A DNA stretch of 64,000 nt from Onchocerca volvulus. Taxonomy: Eukaryota; Nematoda; Chromadorea; Rhabditida; Onchocercidae. The stretch is taken from NCBI GenBank assembly GCA_000499405.2, contig HG738139.1, positions 5,170,616-5,234,615 of the forward strand. The letters run 5' to 3'. Shown here piece after piece: positions 25,416-38,300 of this stretch. The notes under the pieces were generated by a model, which made no database searches, was not told the origin of the DNA, and worked only from the letters and a program-made list of their open reading frames with translations. Numbering within the stretch: the stretch's first letter is position 1; every line of letters begins with the position of its first letter. The position numbers were made by a program, and so were the translations under genes.

Positions 25416-27004
25416 ATGTTTTTAGACCACGAGATTTTTTCGTTCAGAAAAATAACATTAGGAAAATAGAAAATAAGCAATACCAAAAAAAAGTGAATTT
25501 TCAGACAGGAAATAATAACATATCATGCACGAAAGAAGTAAGGAAGAATATTCAACACACAATTACGCAAATTCAGACTTCTTTATCCAACGTGTTCAGC
25601 CCTGAAAGAGAATTTTAATTTCTAAGTAATTAAATGAGATGAAAAAAAATGTATGCAAATAACGCTTGCATGCGTGCATGAACGATCTATCTTTGACAAT
25701 AGCATCTCGTATGCAAATTCAACAATAGTAATAAGTTTGCAGAAATTTGAATAATTTACTGCATATCGCTTAGCTGACGGAAAGCAGGATGTAACATTTT
25801 TCATTCGTTCCTCCCTTTTCCTCTTTTTTTTCCTCTTCCCCACAAAAAATAAAAAGTGAGATTGCTCAGTGGGAGCTAGTGATCAGTTTGCTTGGATATT
25901 CTTTAATAATTGTTTTTTTTTGTAACATAAAACATATTTTGTTTGTAGCATAAAACATATATATATAGGAAATTCTTCAGCAAAGAAATTTTTTCTATTT
26001 CTGTATGTAGTTGGTATTTTTTCTTCATAATTCTGGATGGAAAATCAATAAAAAAAATAAATAAATAAGAAACATTCTTCAGTATTACATTTTTCAAATA
26101 TTCCTATGTACATAACTGTACAAAATCAGAGAAAACATATGCATAAATGATCTGACATTAGAACTTAGAATCGATTATCTCATTAAATAGGTACTTTAAA
26201 AAAGAACCTTGGCAATATGCAGATTTAATGCTTATTATTCGTTTTCTTCCATTTAGTTTTTGGATGATTAGCTAAACAATACCAGCGATAATGTTTGATC
26301 AACTGAATTTGATGATTACTATAAAGTGCATCATTTAAGTCTAAGTAAAATATTTTTAAATCTTTTTTTAAAATTATTGTATGACAACATGATGAAACTT
26401 TAATTTAAAATGTCTCAATTCCATTAATCATAAATTCGTCACTTTATTCAGAAGAAATTATTATTCCAAATAAAATACCTAACAACTAAAGGCGAAATCG
26501 CTCAAGTTTTTTTTCACATTTTTAACCTTGAAAGGTCAGTGAAACTTAGAGGTTAATAGTGAAGACAGATGAACACGATAAAAGATGAAGTGCCAGAAAA
26601 AAAAAAAAAAAAATTAAGCGTTTCTTGGAACAAGAAGATCAGTTTGCCGAGCGATTCCTGTTTTATACTTTCAAGTGATTAATAAAATGAATAGAATAAA
26701 AATGATTTAGAATTCTCAAAATAAATTGTTAAAGCCATAAAATGCATTTCGCTGAATGGAATCAGTAGAAATAAATCATTACTAATAGCTATTCAGCCAA
26801 TCTCATTTGATTTCGAAATTAACTAGAATTCCTTTTTTAAATACTTCCATTTTTTGGTTTTTCACACAAATTTAATGCGAAGTTAAGAAATGTAAACATA
26901 TGAATAATATTGCACAAAGCTCAAATAAATGTATGCAAAAAAATGAGCATGAAAATTGTGATTGGAAGAAAAAAAGTGAGATGTAAAAGGAATATGAAGG
27001 ATGA
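25416..27004. other. intergenic, no gene recognised
   Basis: AT-rich non-coding sequence. Poly-A runs occur near 26600. No supported feature. Confidence 0.5.
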
Positions 27005-27590
27005 ATGGTGATAAGATATAACAAATGAAGGGAAAATGGACGTGAAATAAGTAAGAACTATCAAAACAATTGGAAGTAAATAAAAAAAATTTTTTTTTTG
27101 ATTAATCATAATTAAAAGGATTTTATGAGAATAAAAGTGACATTTTTACTTCTGTGTTGAATACAACCCACTCACTGGTGACGATATCAGAAGTTTAATA
27201 CGGGAATTCTTAAATCGTTTCTGTTTTTATTCACTGAGGATTTAAACAACATGAAAGTTTGATCGATTTGTTTTTGTCTGCAACAGTTACCACTGCATGC
27301 TATTGGAATATAAACAGCTCTTGCAACTTTCAAGAAGTAAATAACGATAAAAAATATGTTTATTGATTGATTTATGGGATAGTTTGCTCTAAAAGCTATT
27401 CATATGTTTAAGATCCAGAGAAAAAGTCGCTCAAACATTTGACTTTTAACATTTTTGCAACTTGAAAGTTGAAGCAAAAGCTGTTGTCGAGGAATGACAG
27501 AGCAGTTAAAAAGAGAAAGGAAAAGTGATTGGTTATTTCTAGCAATATTAATCAACAAACTGACATAATTTTAGAAATTCACTAACATTT
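27005..27590. repeat. dispersed repeat, copy B
   Basis: This is the second copy of the 13.1-14.2 kb repeat in the same orientation. It lacks a central block of about 400 bp: the join falls near 27290-27305, where similarity jumps from the CGATTTG region to CAGCTCTTGCAACTTTCA. Divergence by substitutions and small indels shows that the duplication is old. Confidence 0.75.
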
Positions 27591-27787
27591 CGCATGGAAT
27601 AAGAAAAGAAAGACGATTAACTGAACAGTGTTATTCAAAGATCGGTAACATAAACAAACTTCTTTCCGAAAAACTGCGTGATTTTGCTCGACGTCTTTTT
27701 GATGGGAGAAAAATAAACAATGATCGAAGTAACTTTAAGAATTTCATCCTAGGGCTCTATATTTCAAAAATCAGTTTATTACTGTAA
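27575..27787 (+). other. 70-codon open frame, no start codon, unrecognised
   Basis: Right after repeat copy B a plus-strand frame is open from a TAG at 27572 to a TAA at 27785. It reads, in part, NKLLSEKLRDFARRLFDGRK and then FKNFILGLYISK. The amphipathic, protein-like composition differs from the Phe/Lys-rich chance frames of the region. There is no ATG near its start and no convincing acceptor. It could be a relic exon or chance. Confidence 0.2.
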
Positions 27788-30700
27788 AATGATAAAAAAA
27801 AATTTTCAAATATGAAGATATAATTTTGAAGATATAATTTTTCCGAAATTTGTTTCTAAAAATTATTTAGTGGAATAGAGTAAAAAGAAATTTTTGGCAA
27901 CTGATATCAGAAACCTGCCCTAAAAAAGAAGACAACAAGATAAATTCTTGTTGATCTAAACACAATAATGACGTAAAAGAGTAAATTTTTATTGTATTGT
28001 TATTTTGAAAAGTTTTCAAAAAAACACTCAATACTGGAAAGAAAAATGAAACAAATTAAGGAATATAAATCATCAACAGCTTAACCTCAAATGACTGGTT
28101 GGCATTTTCAATTTATTCAGAAGATTGAAAACATCTTATCTTGTGGAAAGGATAGAAAAAATCCTAAAGATTCTTTTCGTATCTTCCGATCAAACAAAAT
28201 TCCACTTTATAATCCTAAATCAACAAGAATTTATTTTGCGATTTACTTTTTTAATATGAACTTTTGACAACACGTGCTATCTGAATATTTTCCTTAATTT
28301 ATTTGTCGATCATACGATGAAGTTTCTGAATTATGGGATTTTGACCCGATCAAAATACAGTATCCTTCTATTAGTTCAAATATTTTGGAAAAATATATTT
28401 GCATGTATCAAAACTATCGAATCTTTTCAGTTTCGCAACGCAACTGATAGAAATTTGATTAATCGTAGAAAATTGGATTCAAAATTTAAAAAAGAAAAAC
28501 GATGAATTATCAAAAAATGAATATTCAGTTCTTTTTAATTTCAAAGAGAAGAATTTCGCAAACAGACTTCAACAGTTTTTCATCTGGAAGTAATTCGATC
28601 CTATGAGAAAGCATCGATATATCTGCATAACTTATAATATTAATTTCTAAAAAATATTTTAATATTGGTGTGAGAAAAGCTTTTTTTAAATAATGTGAGA
28701 AAAGTAAGTGATGTGGAAAAAGTTATTTTTGGAACACTAATAATTTTTTAATATTCGTAAGTTTTCAAAAATTTTTATGACTTATTGTTTTTAAGAGCAT
28801 AAATAATGCATTGTGAAAAATCTCATTTGAAAATACTGCAACAAACAAATATAACAATGTTTAATTCTTGAATTTCTTAAAATTTTTTTCATATTTTGCC
28901 GAAAATTCTGTGAGGTTAAAATTATTCTTGAAATTAGACCATTTAATCTGAACTTTTTCGAATTGAAATAATCAAACAATCTTCTAAATTGCAATTTAAA
29001 TTATTAAAATTCTGCTACTTCTCAAAATATTCAAGCATTCACAAAATATCGTTGCAGAACAAAACAAAGACAAGAAATCTTTTTTACCTACTTTTTTGAT
29101 CGAAATTGCAAATTCTGATTTGCTGGAAGGGTAATTTTTAGATTCATCGATAAATATATGGAACAAAATGATCAAGAATTTTCGGAAGTATTATGAAACA
29201 TTTGCATGAAAGTTATCAAGAACATTTCAATAAGAAGATATTTATAAGAGATTTTTTAAGAAATTTTTAGAAAATAAAACCATTCTTCATCAAACTGTTG
29301 TGCTCTTTTCTCCGTCTGAAGTAATAGAAAAAACATGTTGTGCAAAATATTTGATGTATAAATATACGTATACTAATTTGTGGATTCTTAGGTGTTCAGA
29401 TTCTTCTATCATAAGGATATGTTCATATATTTTACAGTCTTGGATCGAAAACTTCGATTTGAGTAATTTGATATGAATAAGACTATAATGTAAAGAACTA
29501 CTGTAACAGTCAGATAGAAAAGCTTATAGCTGGACTGATCATTTGATAAGAATGAAATGATAGCAGACGAATAAAAAGGATTGCTGAATGATTTCTAGAT
29601 TTATGAAACAAAAATTGAAAGAAGGATCGATAGTTTTGCTATAGATTTCTTTGATATTATATAAATGCTTAAGACAATTTTAAATTCAAATATTAAATTG
29701 AACAGGGCAAAAGTAAAATTTTCAGTGTGAAGCAAAAATAGTTGTAATAAATCGACTTGTTGGAGCATTTTTCAAAGAAAATAGGAGGAGCTTTTTCTTA
29801 TTTTCATCAAAATTATGAAAGTAATCCAAGGTAGTTGGATTATTACGACGTAAATAACTAACTAACTTCCTCTAAAATGCAAGCAATCATTACGTCCTTT
29901 CCTTCAATCATATTTTAATTCCTTTTATTTTTTTGATTTGCTTCTCACTTTTTTTTCACATCTGCTCCCACTTTCTTTCCTATTATTCCACAAAAAAAAA
30001 AAAGAAAAAAAAAAGAGTTTCCTTCCAGGAAAGTGCATCTTTTGAAAAAAACAAAACGAAACAAAACAAAAAGGAAATGAGTGAAATGAAGAGCAAAAAT
30101 CATTAGATATTGATTGAATGGACCAAGCATGTTTTAATAATGAAATACTATTAGTAATGGTGTGAAGGATAAGTGGATTGAAGGTAAAGGTAAAGGATTT
30201 TTTAAGATTTCCTCCATTGGCCTATCAATGGGGAAAAAATTCTAAAACAGGAGCAAATTAAGGTTCATCTTCAATATGGCATAAAAGGAAAAAAGAATTA
30301 TTGTAATATTTACTATCCTACCTGAGCCTTTCAATATATAGTAATTTCATTCTATCAGATTTCGATCTTCATTTTATAGCTTATCAAAATATAATTAACA
30401 ACAAAATTATAGCAATTCTTATAATTCTTCGATTAATAATTCATTCATATTAGTTTGAAATTACTGGAAATTATCCATTAATATGTAAAATATCTTCTGA
30501 CGAAAGCAGCGAAAAAAATTTTTAAAAAATACGGAAGTACTAAGCATAAAAAAGTTTATTAATGCAAAAGAAGAAAATATTTCTCTATGGATGATTTTAT
30601 GGGATTGCTAAATTTTGATCCAGTAATTTTCTCAACAATCGAAGTTATTATACTACTGCAAAGGATGAAAATGAAAAGAAAAAATGTGCTTTAAATTTTA

Positions 30701-33700
30701 TAGATATTCTAAAACGACGACTTTTTTTTTGAAAATTATATTTAAATTCAAAAAAAAAAAAAATAGTAATTGATTCAAAAAATCATTCCTCGTGAAAAAG
30801 TATCAGAATCTAATATTTTAATAAAAAGAGTGAGTTTTTGCATATAATTTAGGGAAAAACAATTTAATAATTTTCGTTAATTATTATTGACTTATTGCAC
30901 GCATTTGAATAATATATTGGAAATTTTAAGGATTAAAACTATGCTCTCAAAACATCAATTATTTCAATTCCAAATTTCCTTAGTCAATATTGGTAGATAT
31001 ATTCATTCCAAGATAATTCTCTAAGGTTAAGAAAAGATTCTTATCAATTTAATCATTTCATTCTTCTAGTAATTAAAACCTTCAAATTTTTAAATTTTTA
31101 AAAGGAATCGATTAAAAAATTTGTATTTTTATCGTTATTTTGGAAATTTGAAAGCAGCATGATGGATTTGGTAAGAATGTGGCATGCACTATAGATAATC
31201 ACAATTTTTATTTTTAGATCTCATAATTTCGATCTATTCATTCCAACATAGAGAAGCTAATGAAATTATAGAGAAAGGGAGAAAATTCTAACAGAAATGA
31301 AAGTTTATCAGCAATTATTATATAAGCAAGATGTGAACATAAAATATGGAGAAATTGGGAAAGGAAAGGAAAAAAAAATTTCGGAAAGGAATACGGTAAA
31401 TTTCAATTCCGAAAGTTGCTCGAAGAAAAAGGACGAATAAACATTGAGACAGTCTTTGATTTTCAATCGATAAAATTTACTTTAAAGAGAAGGAATGAAA
31501 TAATATTGTAATAAAATAGCAAATACTGTAATAAAATACGGAGAATATAGCTATAAATAATATCCAATGATCTTCCATATATCATCTCACCTTTCAGGTT
31601 AATTTATTCGTTCACATAATATGTACAAAGCTTACAAATATTTTAAATAATCACACATTCTGGTATCTGATATTTACACAAATATTCAGCAAATGTTCTC
31701 TTTTTTTTTTCTTTTTTTTTTTTTTTTTTTGCAAGAAAGAAAAGAAACGAACGGAAGCATTAAATGAGAAAGAAAAATTACTTTGAAAGTAAGATTTGCC
31801 TTGAATGGAATTTTCCTTCATTTGCTAAGATTATTTACATTTGAAAAATTAGCAAAAGGAAAAAAAGGTACAGGAACAAAGTAATATTTCAACAAATCTT
31901 GAAGAAAAATTAGAAAAAAGAAACTTCTTTAGTAATTATTAGTAATTGCAGCACATTATTCTAGGATCGATTTTCACAATCGCTTATATTTTATGTGCTA
32001 AATTGATGAAACTAATTTCCAAGCCGGAAATGGTTATAATTTTTGAATCGAAATGGCTATATAATGGTTATGTATGCATTTCCTATCAAAAGTTTAAATG
32101 TTAGCCATTAAACTATTATGTTTAATTTATTTGTAATTCGAATTTGTAGAAGTAAAGTATTTGATAGATTCGAAATAAAAGGATCGAATAGACGAATATC
32201 GAGTTAAGCTCATTATTAATTACATGCATGACTGCAAAACAGAGGTAAAGTATGAAAATAACTGCACTTTTAACTACATAAAGGCTCAGTCAAGTAATTA
32301 CAGATCAAGAAAATTGCAGTTCAATGCATTTAGAATGACTGATTTGTCAAAAAGAAATTCAGTGAAGAATCTGAGAATACAATTGATGATAGCATCAATG
32401 AAAAGATTAAAATTTGAAGTTTTTATAGATTAATATACTTTTGAAATTTTATGAAATTCGCAATATTTCCAAAATTTTCGAAAATGTCTCACTAAACATC
32501 AATATCGCCGAAAGCTCTATCGCAATATTTATTAAAGTAGATGTTGCTGGAAAATAATAGATAAACAATTTCAAGTTTCCTTTTGAGATTCTTCTTCAAT
32601 TATCGATTTCTATACTTAAAATGTATCCTAAATATATCAAAAGAAGTAATAAAATAGGGTTTATGCAAGTTTGAATGAGTTATACAAATTGGGTCAGCAC
32701 TCTAAATAGTTTGTTGATAAAATAAGGATGAGAAACTTTGTTGATAAAATTTTCTGCTCAAATCGAAAAGATGCATTATCACTTCCAAATAACTGTAATG
32801 AAGTCGTGATAAAATTTAATTTCAAAGGATTTGAATTCAAGAAAATATTTTTCAAATGTTATCTCGTTTTGTGCAAGTACATGATATGCAAAGATGAAGT
32901 CTATTGCTTTCACGATATTCTTTCTATTGCTTTCTTCACAAAATTTTTAGATGATCGATCAAACAAATTTGAAATATCGATGGAAATGGCTATTGAAAAG
33001 GAACAATTATTTCTTTCTCCTTTTTTACAATTCAAAAATAACGAATATGCAGGAGCTAACTGATAGAAAATTGTGATAATTATCAGTATTAACATAATCC
33101 TTGTTGCATGATTATTATTATCACTATCTCATACCACTATCATTGATATCTTCTTCTTGATGTTTCATGTCTAAGTTTCCAAAATTTCTTAAAATTCCTT
33201 CCATTTTAGATATGAGGCTAATGAATTAGTTTAATAGAGCTGTGAAGAGGAAGAAATGATTATAAAGTAAAGGATTAAAGAAGGGAATAAATCGACGACT
33301 GGAAAGGCCCTTGTCATCATCAATAATATGTAAAAGTTTCACATCGAAGTTTTTAAAACTCTTCGAAACTGTGAAAGACATATCGACGACATCAAAAATA
33401 TTCACCAAATGTTTACCAGAAAAAATTATGGTGTCTTATCGTTTATATTCTGGACTCGAAGGTAACTTAATTTGGGTCAATCATTATCATAACGCCATTA
33501 TATAATTATCATCATTATTATCATCGCCGCCATCATTATTAACAAAATGATAGTGATATAATGCTAATAATGACAATGATTATAATAATAATCATTATCA
33601 ATATTATTCTTACAAATTCTTTTCGAATGATATGGTTTTTTTCTAAAAAAGTTCATATTGTCAAAAATACTAAAAACTAAGATATTAAAACATTTTAAAT

Positions 33701-35251
33701 AAAAATCATCAATTCTTGCTAGTAGCTGTATGATACTTTTATATTAGAAATGACGACTTGCGACTAGCAATTTCGTTATGAATTTGTTTGAAATCAATTT
33801 CAAGAAAGACTGAAGAATTGTCATAACATTTTACAAATTCCTTCGAACTAAATATTTTGATTTTATCATTTCGAAAGTGCAACTTAACTCTCAACATAGT
33901 TGTAAGTATAAAAAGATACAACTAAGAGATGTAATATTATTTATTCAATTTCAGTAGAATGCATCGAATCGGAAATTGAAAATCAGAAGCTATATGAGGG
34001 GAATCTGATTTTCTGCACATAGCAGATTGAAGAGAAATAATTCGGGAAATAAGTAATCGAGAATGAAAAAATTGCTCTGTCTTTTCAGAAAAGAAAATGG
34101 ATGAAAAAAAAAAAAAAAAGAAAAAAAAGATTATTTGGACAAGGGCCGAACACAAAAAAAATACGAAAACAGCAGTTGAAAAGAAGGATGGATGAATGAA
34201 TGGATGATGAAAACTTAGGCCAAGCTTGGCCAAGCTCAATGACTTATAGCAACTATTGGCTCATTTAAGATGATTGGGAAAATAGGAGAAATAAATCCCA
34301 TACAAGTGAAGCCTAATGGATTGCAAGTACACTAATTCATTAAAATTTACGCATTTGACAAACAATTGAAAAATATTTTTAGCAAATGAGAGAAACTGGA
34401 CAACTATTATAAATAAGCAAGCTGAATAAGTTAAAGAGAAGTGGACAGAGGGATAAATGAAGGAACAAAAAAACTAAATTTAATTTATGAATGATTTTCG
34501 AGATGATTGTTAAATAAAGGAATATGTCAAATAACAGTTAGTTTTAAGGACAAATTTAAAATAGTTTATGATAGAACGAGAAGATTCAAGAAATGCTATT
34601 TAACAAATCGAAAGTGACATTTTACACTTGCGAAAATTGCCAATGAGAAATATTGTCCATGAAATGCGATACAAGAAATCTTATCTTGGTGAGAAAATTG
34701 ATAATTTCCAAGCTCAAATAAGGCGTAACATGTATTTAGAAACTTCAAGCAAATCGATAATGCTGAAGTTAAAGGTTGGTACCATTTGAGTACAGTATCA
34801 AATATCGACTCAATTACAATCAGTTTGATCATTAATGTAAAATACGGAGAAATTTTTATGAAGAAAAGCTGATAAAGCTATTTTACATCTTCTCATTTAT
34901 CGCTTTTTCTTGTAAAATGGTTATATTTGAAATAACGTCGAGTAAATTTGAAACTTTTTGAATATTTTAGTTTCTTTCTTTCTTTGAAATAAACAAAAAA
35001 GAAGACTTATATTTTAGTAAAAATTAAATTTTCTTAAAATAAAAAATGAATGGAAAGAATTTTTATTTAAAAAAAAAATTTTTTTCCCAAAAAAATAAAG
35101 AAAAAAAAATAGCAAAAATATATGAACGAAATTTTGGTGAGTTAAAGCGATTCGACACGCATACCGATGATAACGATGACAATGCCCACTGCACAGCTGT
35201 GGTAACTACTGGCTTACAGCTTAATGCTCGAACACTATTCCTTGGATTTGA
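27788..35251. other. intergenic, no gene recognised
   Basis: A long gene desert. The 111-codon frame at 32728-33063 is the longest ATG-led frame here. It has no recognisable domain, no composition shift and no splice context, and its length is near what chance gives in a 64-kb AT-rich window. ATT/ATC triplet runs occur around 33505-33600. Confidence 0.5.
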
Positions 35252-35365
35252 ACCGATCGACCGACCGAACGACCAACCGACCGACCGACCGACCGACCGA
35301 CCGACGAATGTATGTCTATTCCTGCATCTGTCTGTGTATGTGTATGTATGTGTCTGTCGGTCGGG
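35252..35365. repeat. composite (ACCG)n plus TGTATG microsatellite
   Basis: About twelve imperfect ACCG/ATCG tetranucleotides (35252-35305) are followed by a TG/TATG-rich stretch and then by GTCGGTCGGG. That last motif is complementary to the ACCG run, so the locus can fold into a hairpin. The GC-richer DNA just upstream (35145-35250) is open in two frames, but no coding call can be defended. Confidence 0.85.
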
Positions 35366-38300
35366 TGGCAGAAAACAGATGTCAGCTAAATAATAAATAA
35401 TCTGGCCCATCTTTTGAGCCAGAAAATAAATCCTTTGAGAAAGGAGACCGAAAATGGGTGACGTTTACACTTTGGAGAAAATAGAAAAAAAAAAAAAAAA
35501 GCGGATCGACAATTTATGAAATGTTCTTTTTAGTCGAAAAATTAAAAATGTCTTACTGCAAGGCATTGAACGGAATGAGTCTATAAGCAATTGATAAAAT
35601 TGAATTTAATTTGCATCCTTTAATTGTAAATTAACAAGTCAGGACAATTGCCTTCGTGAATTGAAGTAAAAAATTCATGAATTAAAGTACGGAAATTCAT
35701 AAAATGTTAAAATATTAAAAGTTCACAAAATGAAATCTATTATAAGATGAAGTTTATCTGGGCTAATGTTTTTTAAACATTAATTTTTTGACCTAAAATT
35801 AATTTTTACACGACGAATATTTCTAGCAAAAATTGCTTCATTGACCAATTGTTTGCGAAATTATTCAACTAAAAAATAACTTTATTCTTTGAAAATTTTG
35901 AATTTGATAGAATCTGTTGTTAAGTAATGAAAATTTTGAAAATTATGAAATTATTTTGGAAACTGGAGCTAGATTAAATTAATCAATTAATAATAATTAA
36001 CTAATAATTAGGAAGCCTTTTGAAGAATAATGCCTTGTTCGTTCCATCATTAAAATATTCGATAACATCGAATATTTTAATTGAATGAAATAATATCAAT
36101 TTGCGAAACAGTTCCATATTTCAGCGGATATTTTTTACACTATCCTTTGGTACTTCAATTGTGAGTCGGATCTTCGAAGAGTAAATTTCATGAAAAATGA
36201 GAACAGCAATTTAATTTCTTATTTAGGAAAACTTGTAAGTTAAAAATCTGATAAATGAACAAACTGATGTAGAAGCATAACTTTATATAGTAATGAATTT
36301 TCTAGAATTTAAATTATTCTATTAATATACTTCAAATTTCTAGAAATTAAGTAGCATCTCGATGCAATGAGTCAATTCACGGTTGTGTCTAATCATGCAA
36401 TCGGATAAATTTTGTTTATCCTGAATTCCCAAAAGTCTTCAATTCGAATGTATTCGGATTCTGTGAGCAATGATTAAAAATGCTGAAGGATTTAGAAAAT
36501 AATACTAAGAAATTTATTAGTTTTGATGCCATTTTGCTGCTAAACAAACAAGTCGAAGAAAAATTGCAACCAAAGTTCGCAAACGAATGACATCAGAATG
36601 CTTTTTTCAAATTGCTTAGAGAATAATGATATATCACGGGAAATACAAACATAATTATACATTAATGACATAAGAATTGAAAATAAAATTCGCTCGAAAT
36701 AAAGGAAATTCTAAAAATACTTCAGATTAGGATTTAAAGTACCATAAGAATCATCATCTTTATTGCAAATGCTGCAAGTTCATTTCTTTAAATCCTTATT
36801 CTAAGTAATTTAAAATTTTAATTTTCCCTTTATTAGAAATAAAATTAAAATTCTAAAATTCAGACTCATTATGATGCAAACCGCAACACTGAAAATTTTT
36901 TTTAATTATGAAAGAATTCTGATATTCTCTGATTAATTCTCGCCTATTAATGCAAATATTGCTAGGAATTAAATCTTGTAATATATTCCCGATTTCATCA
37001 TTGTTATTAATTAAGCAATAAGTGTAACATTTCACAAATATCACGAATTGAAAGAAATTATTCAACCTGAACAATTATATTCTGTTCCTGACTAGAATGA
37101 TTAAAATGTTGCAAATTATTTGAAATATATGCTGTCAAGTTGTTGTTAGTTTCTCTAATGAAATTTATGAGTAATTTATGTACTAATTCCAGATAATTTA
37201 TGGATTATAAACAGTATACGGTAATTCCAGATAATATGGATTATAAATACTTTACAGTCTATTTCTTTGATATGGCACAATTCATATTTCGTTTAAATTA
37301 TTTATTATTCGTGTTCTGAAATTCAATAAGTCTTCGCTGATATAAGTTAAAAATTAGTTTAAAATTTTTCATTTTGTGATGAATTCAATCATCAAAAACA
37401 AAGGAAGTATGAATTGTACTATTCAGCTTTTTTTATTTTTGACGATTAAAATCTTGAATTTTAAAGTTTCTTTTTTTCATTTTGCTCTCTTTTCGAAAAA
37501 AAAAAGGAAAAAAAAAAAAAAACGAACTCATCAAATATGAAGTAAACCATCTTCTGCTAACATTTTTTGTAAGAAAAAAAAAAAGAATGATTTTGAATTT
37601 AAAGTTTCTTGTCATTCAGCTATGAATAAGAATTTTGAATATAAAAAATCCTTTTTTAACTTAACTGATATCAAAAATTTTGTCAATAAATTCAAAAATT
37701 GAATCGGAAATTCTTCTCGTATAATCAAGTAATGAAATATAATATTCATGTAAGATGCATTCTTATAAAAAATATCAAAAAAAAAAAATGCAAAACTTTA
37801 GATTATGAATTCTAAACCGTTAATTCATTCCAGTAATCATAGTAATGTGCATTTGTAAGCATTAATTATGCATGTCATCATCCAGCTTAGATACTTACAT
37901 CGCTGAAAATGTTGAAATTAATTGGCGATATAATAACACATAAATCCATTAGTATTGCATGCTTTGAGCTGAATTTTGAAAAAGTTTCGAAGGTATTATT
38001 TAAATTTCACTTTTTTTGGATTTCATTTGCTATCATTGAACTGATTGTCATCCATCCAAGAACTTATCATAACTTTTGTTTAAATGAAGCAAAATTACAA
38101 ATAATCTCATTCTTTCATCAGCAAAAATGCGTATTTCTGAATTATGAAATCATTTCTTCAGAATAAACAGGAACAAGAAATAAATCAAACAGCAAATGTG
38201 AAGAATGTAGAAATAACAATTCATATGATGAACAAACTAATATTTTTAAATGAAATATATTTCTGTTTACAGTGCAAACAATGAAAACATGAAAATAATA

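Noticed and set aside
32728..33063. 111-codon plus-strand open frame
   Set aside because: No recognisable domain, no composition change and no splice context; about the longest frame expected by chance here.
34196..34236. GGCCAAGCTTGGCCAAGC motif, similar to GGCCAAGGCCAAGCC near 46522
   Set aside because: Short self-complementary motif; not enough sequence to call a repeat family.
35046..35410. 115-codon open frames on both strands
   Set aside because: Open because of the ACCG and TGTATG arrays; mirror frames on both strands are typical of such repeats.
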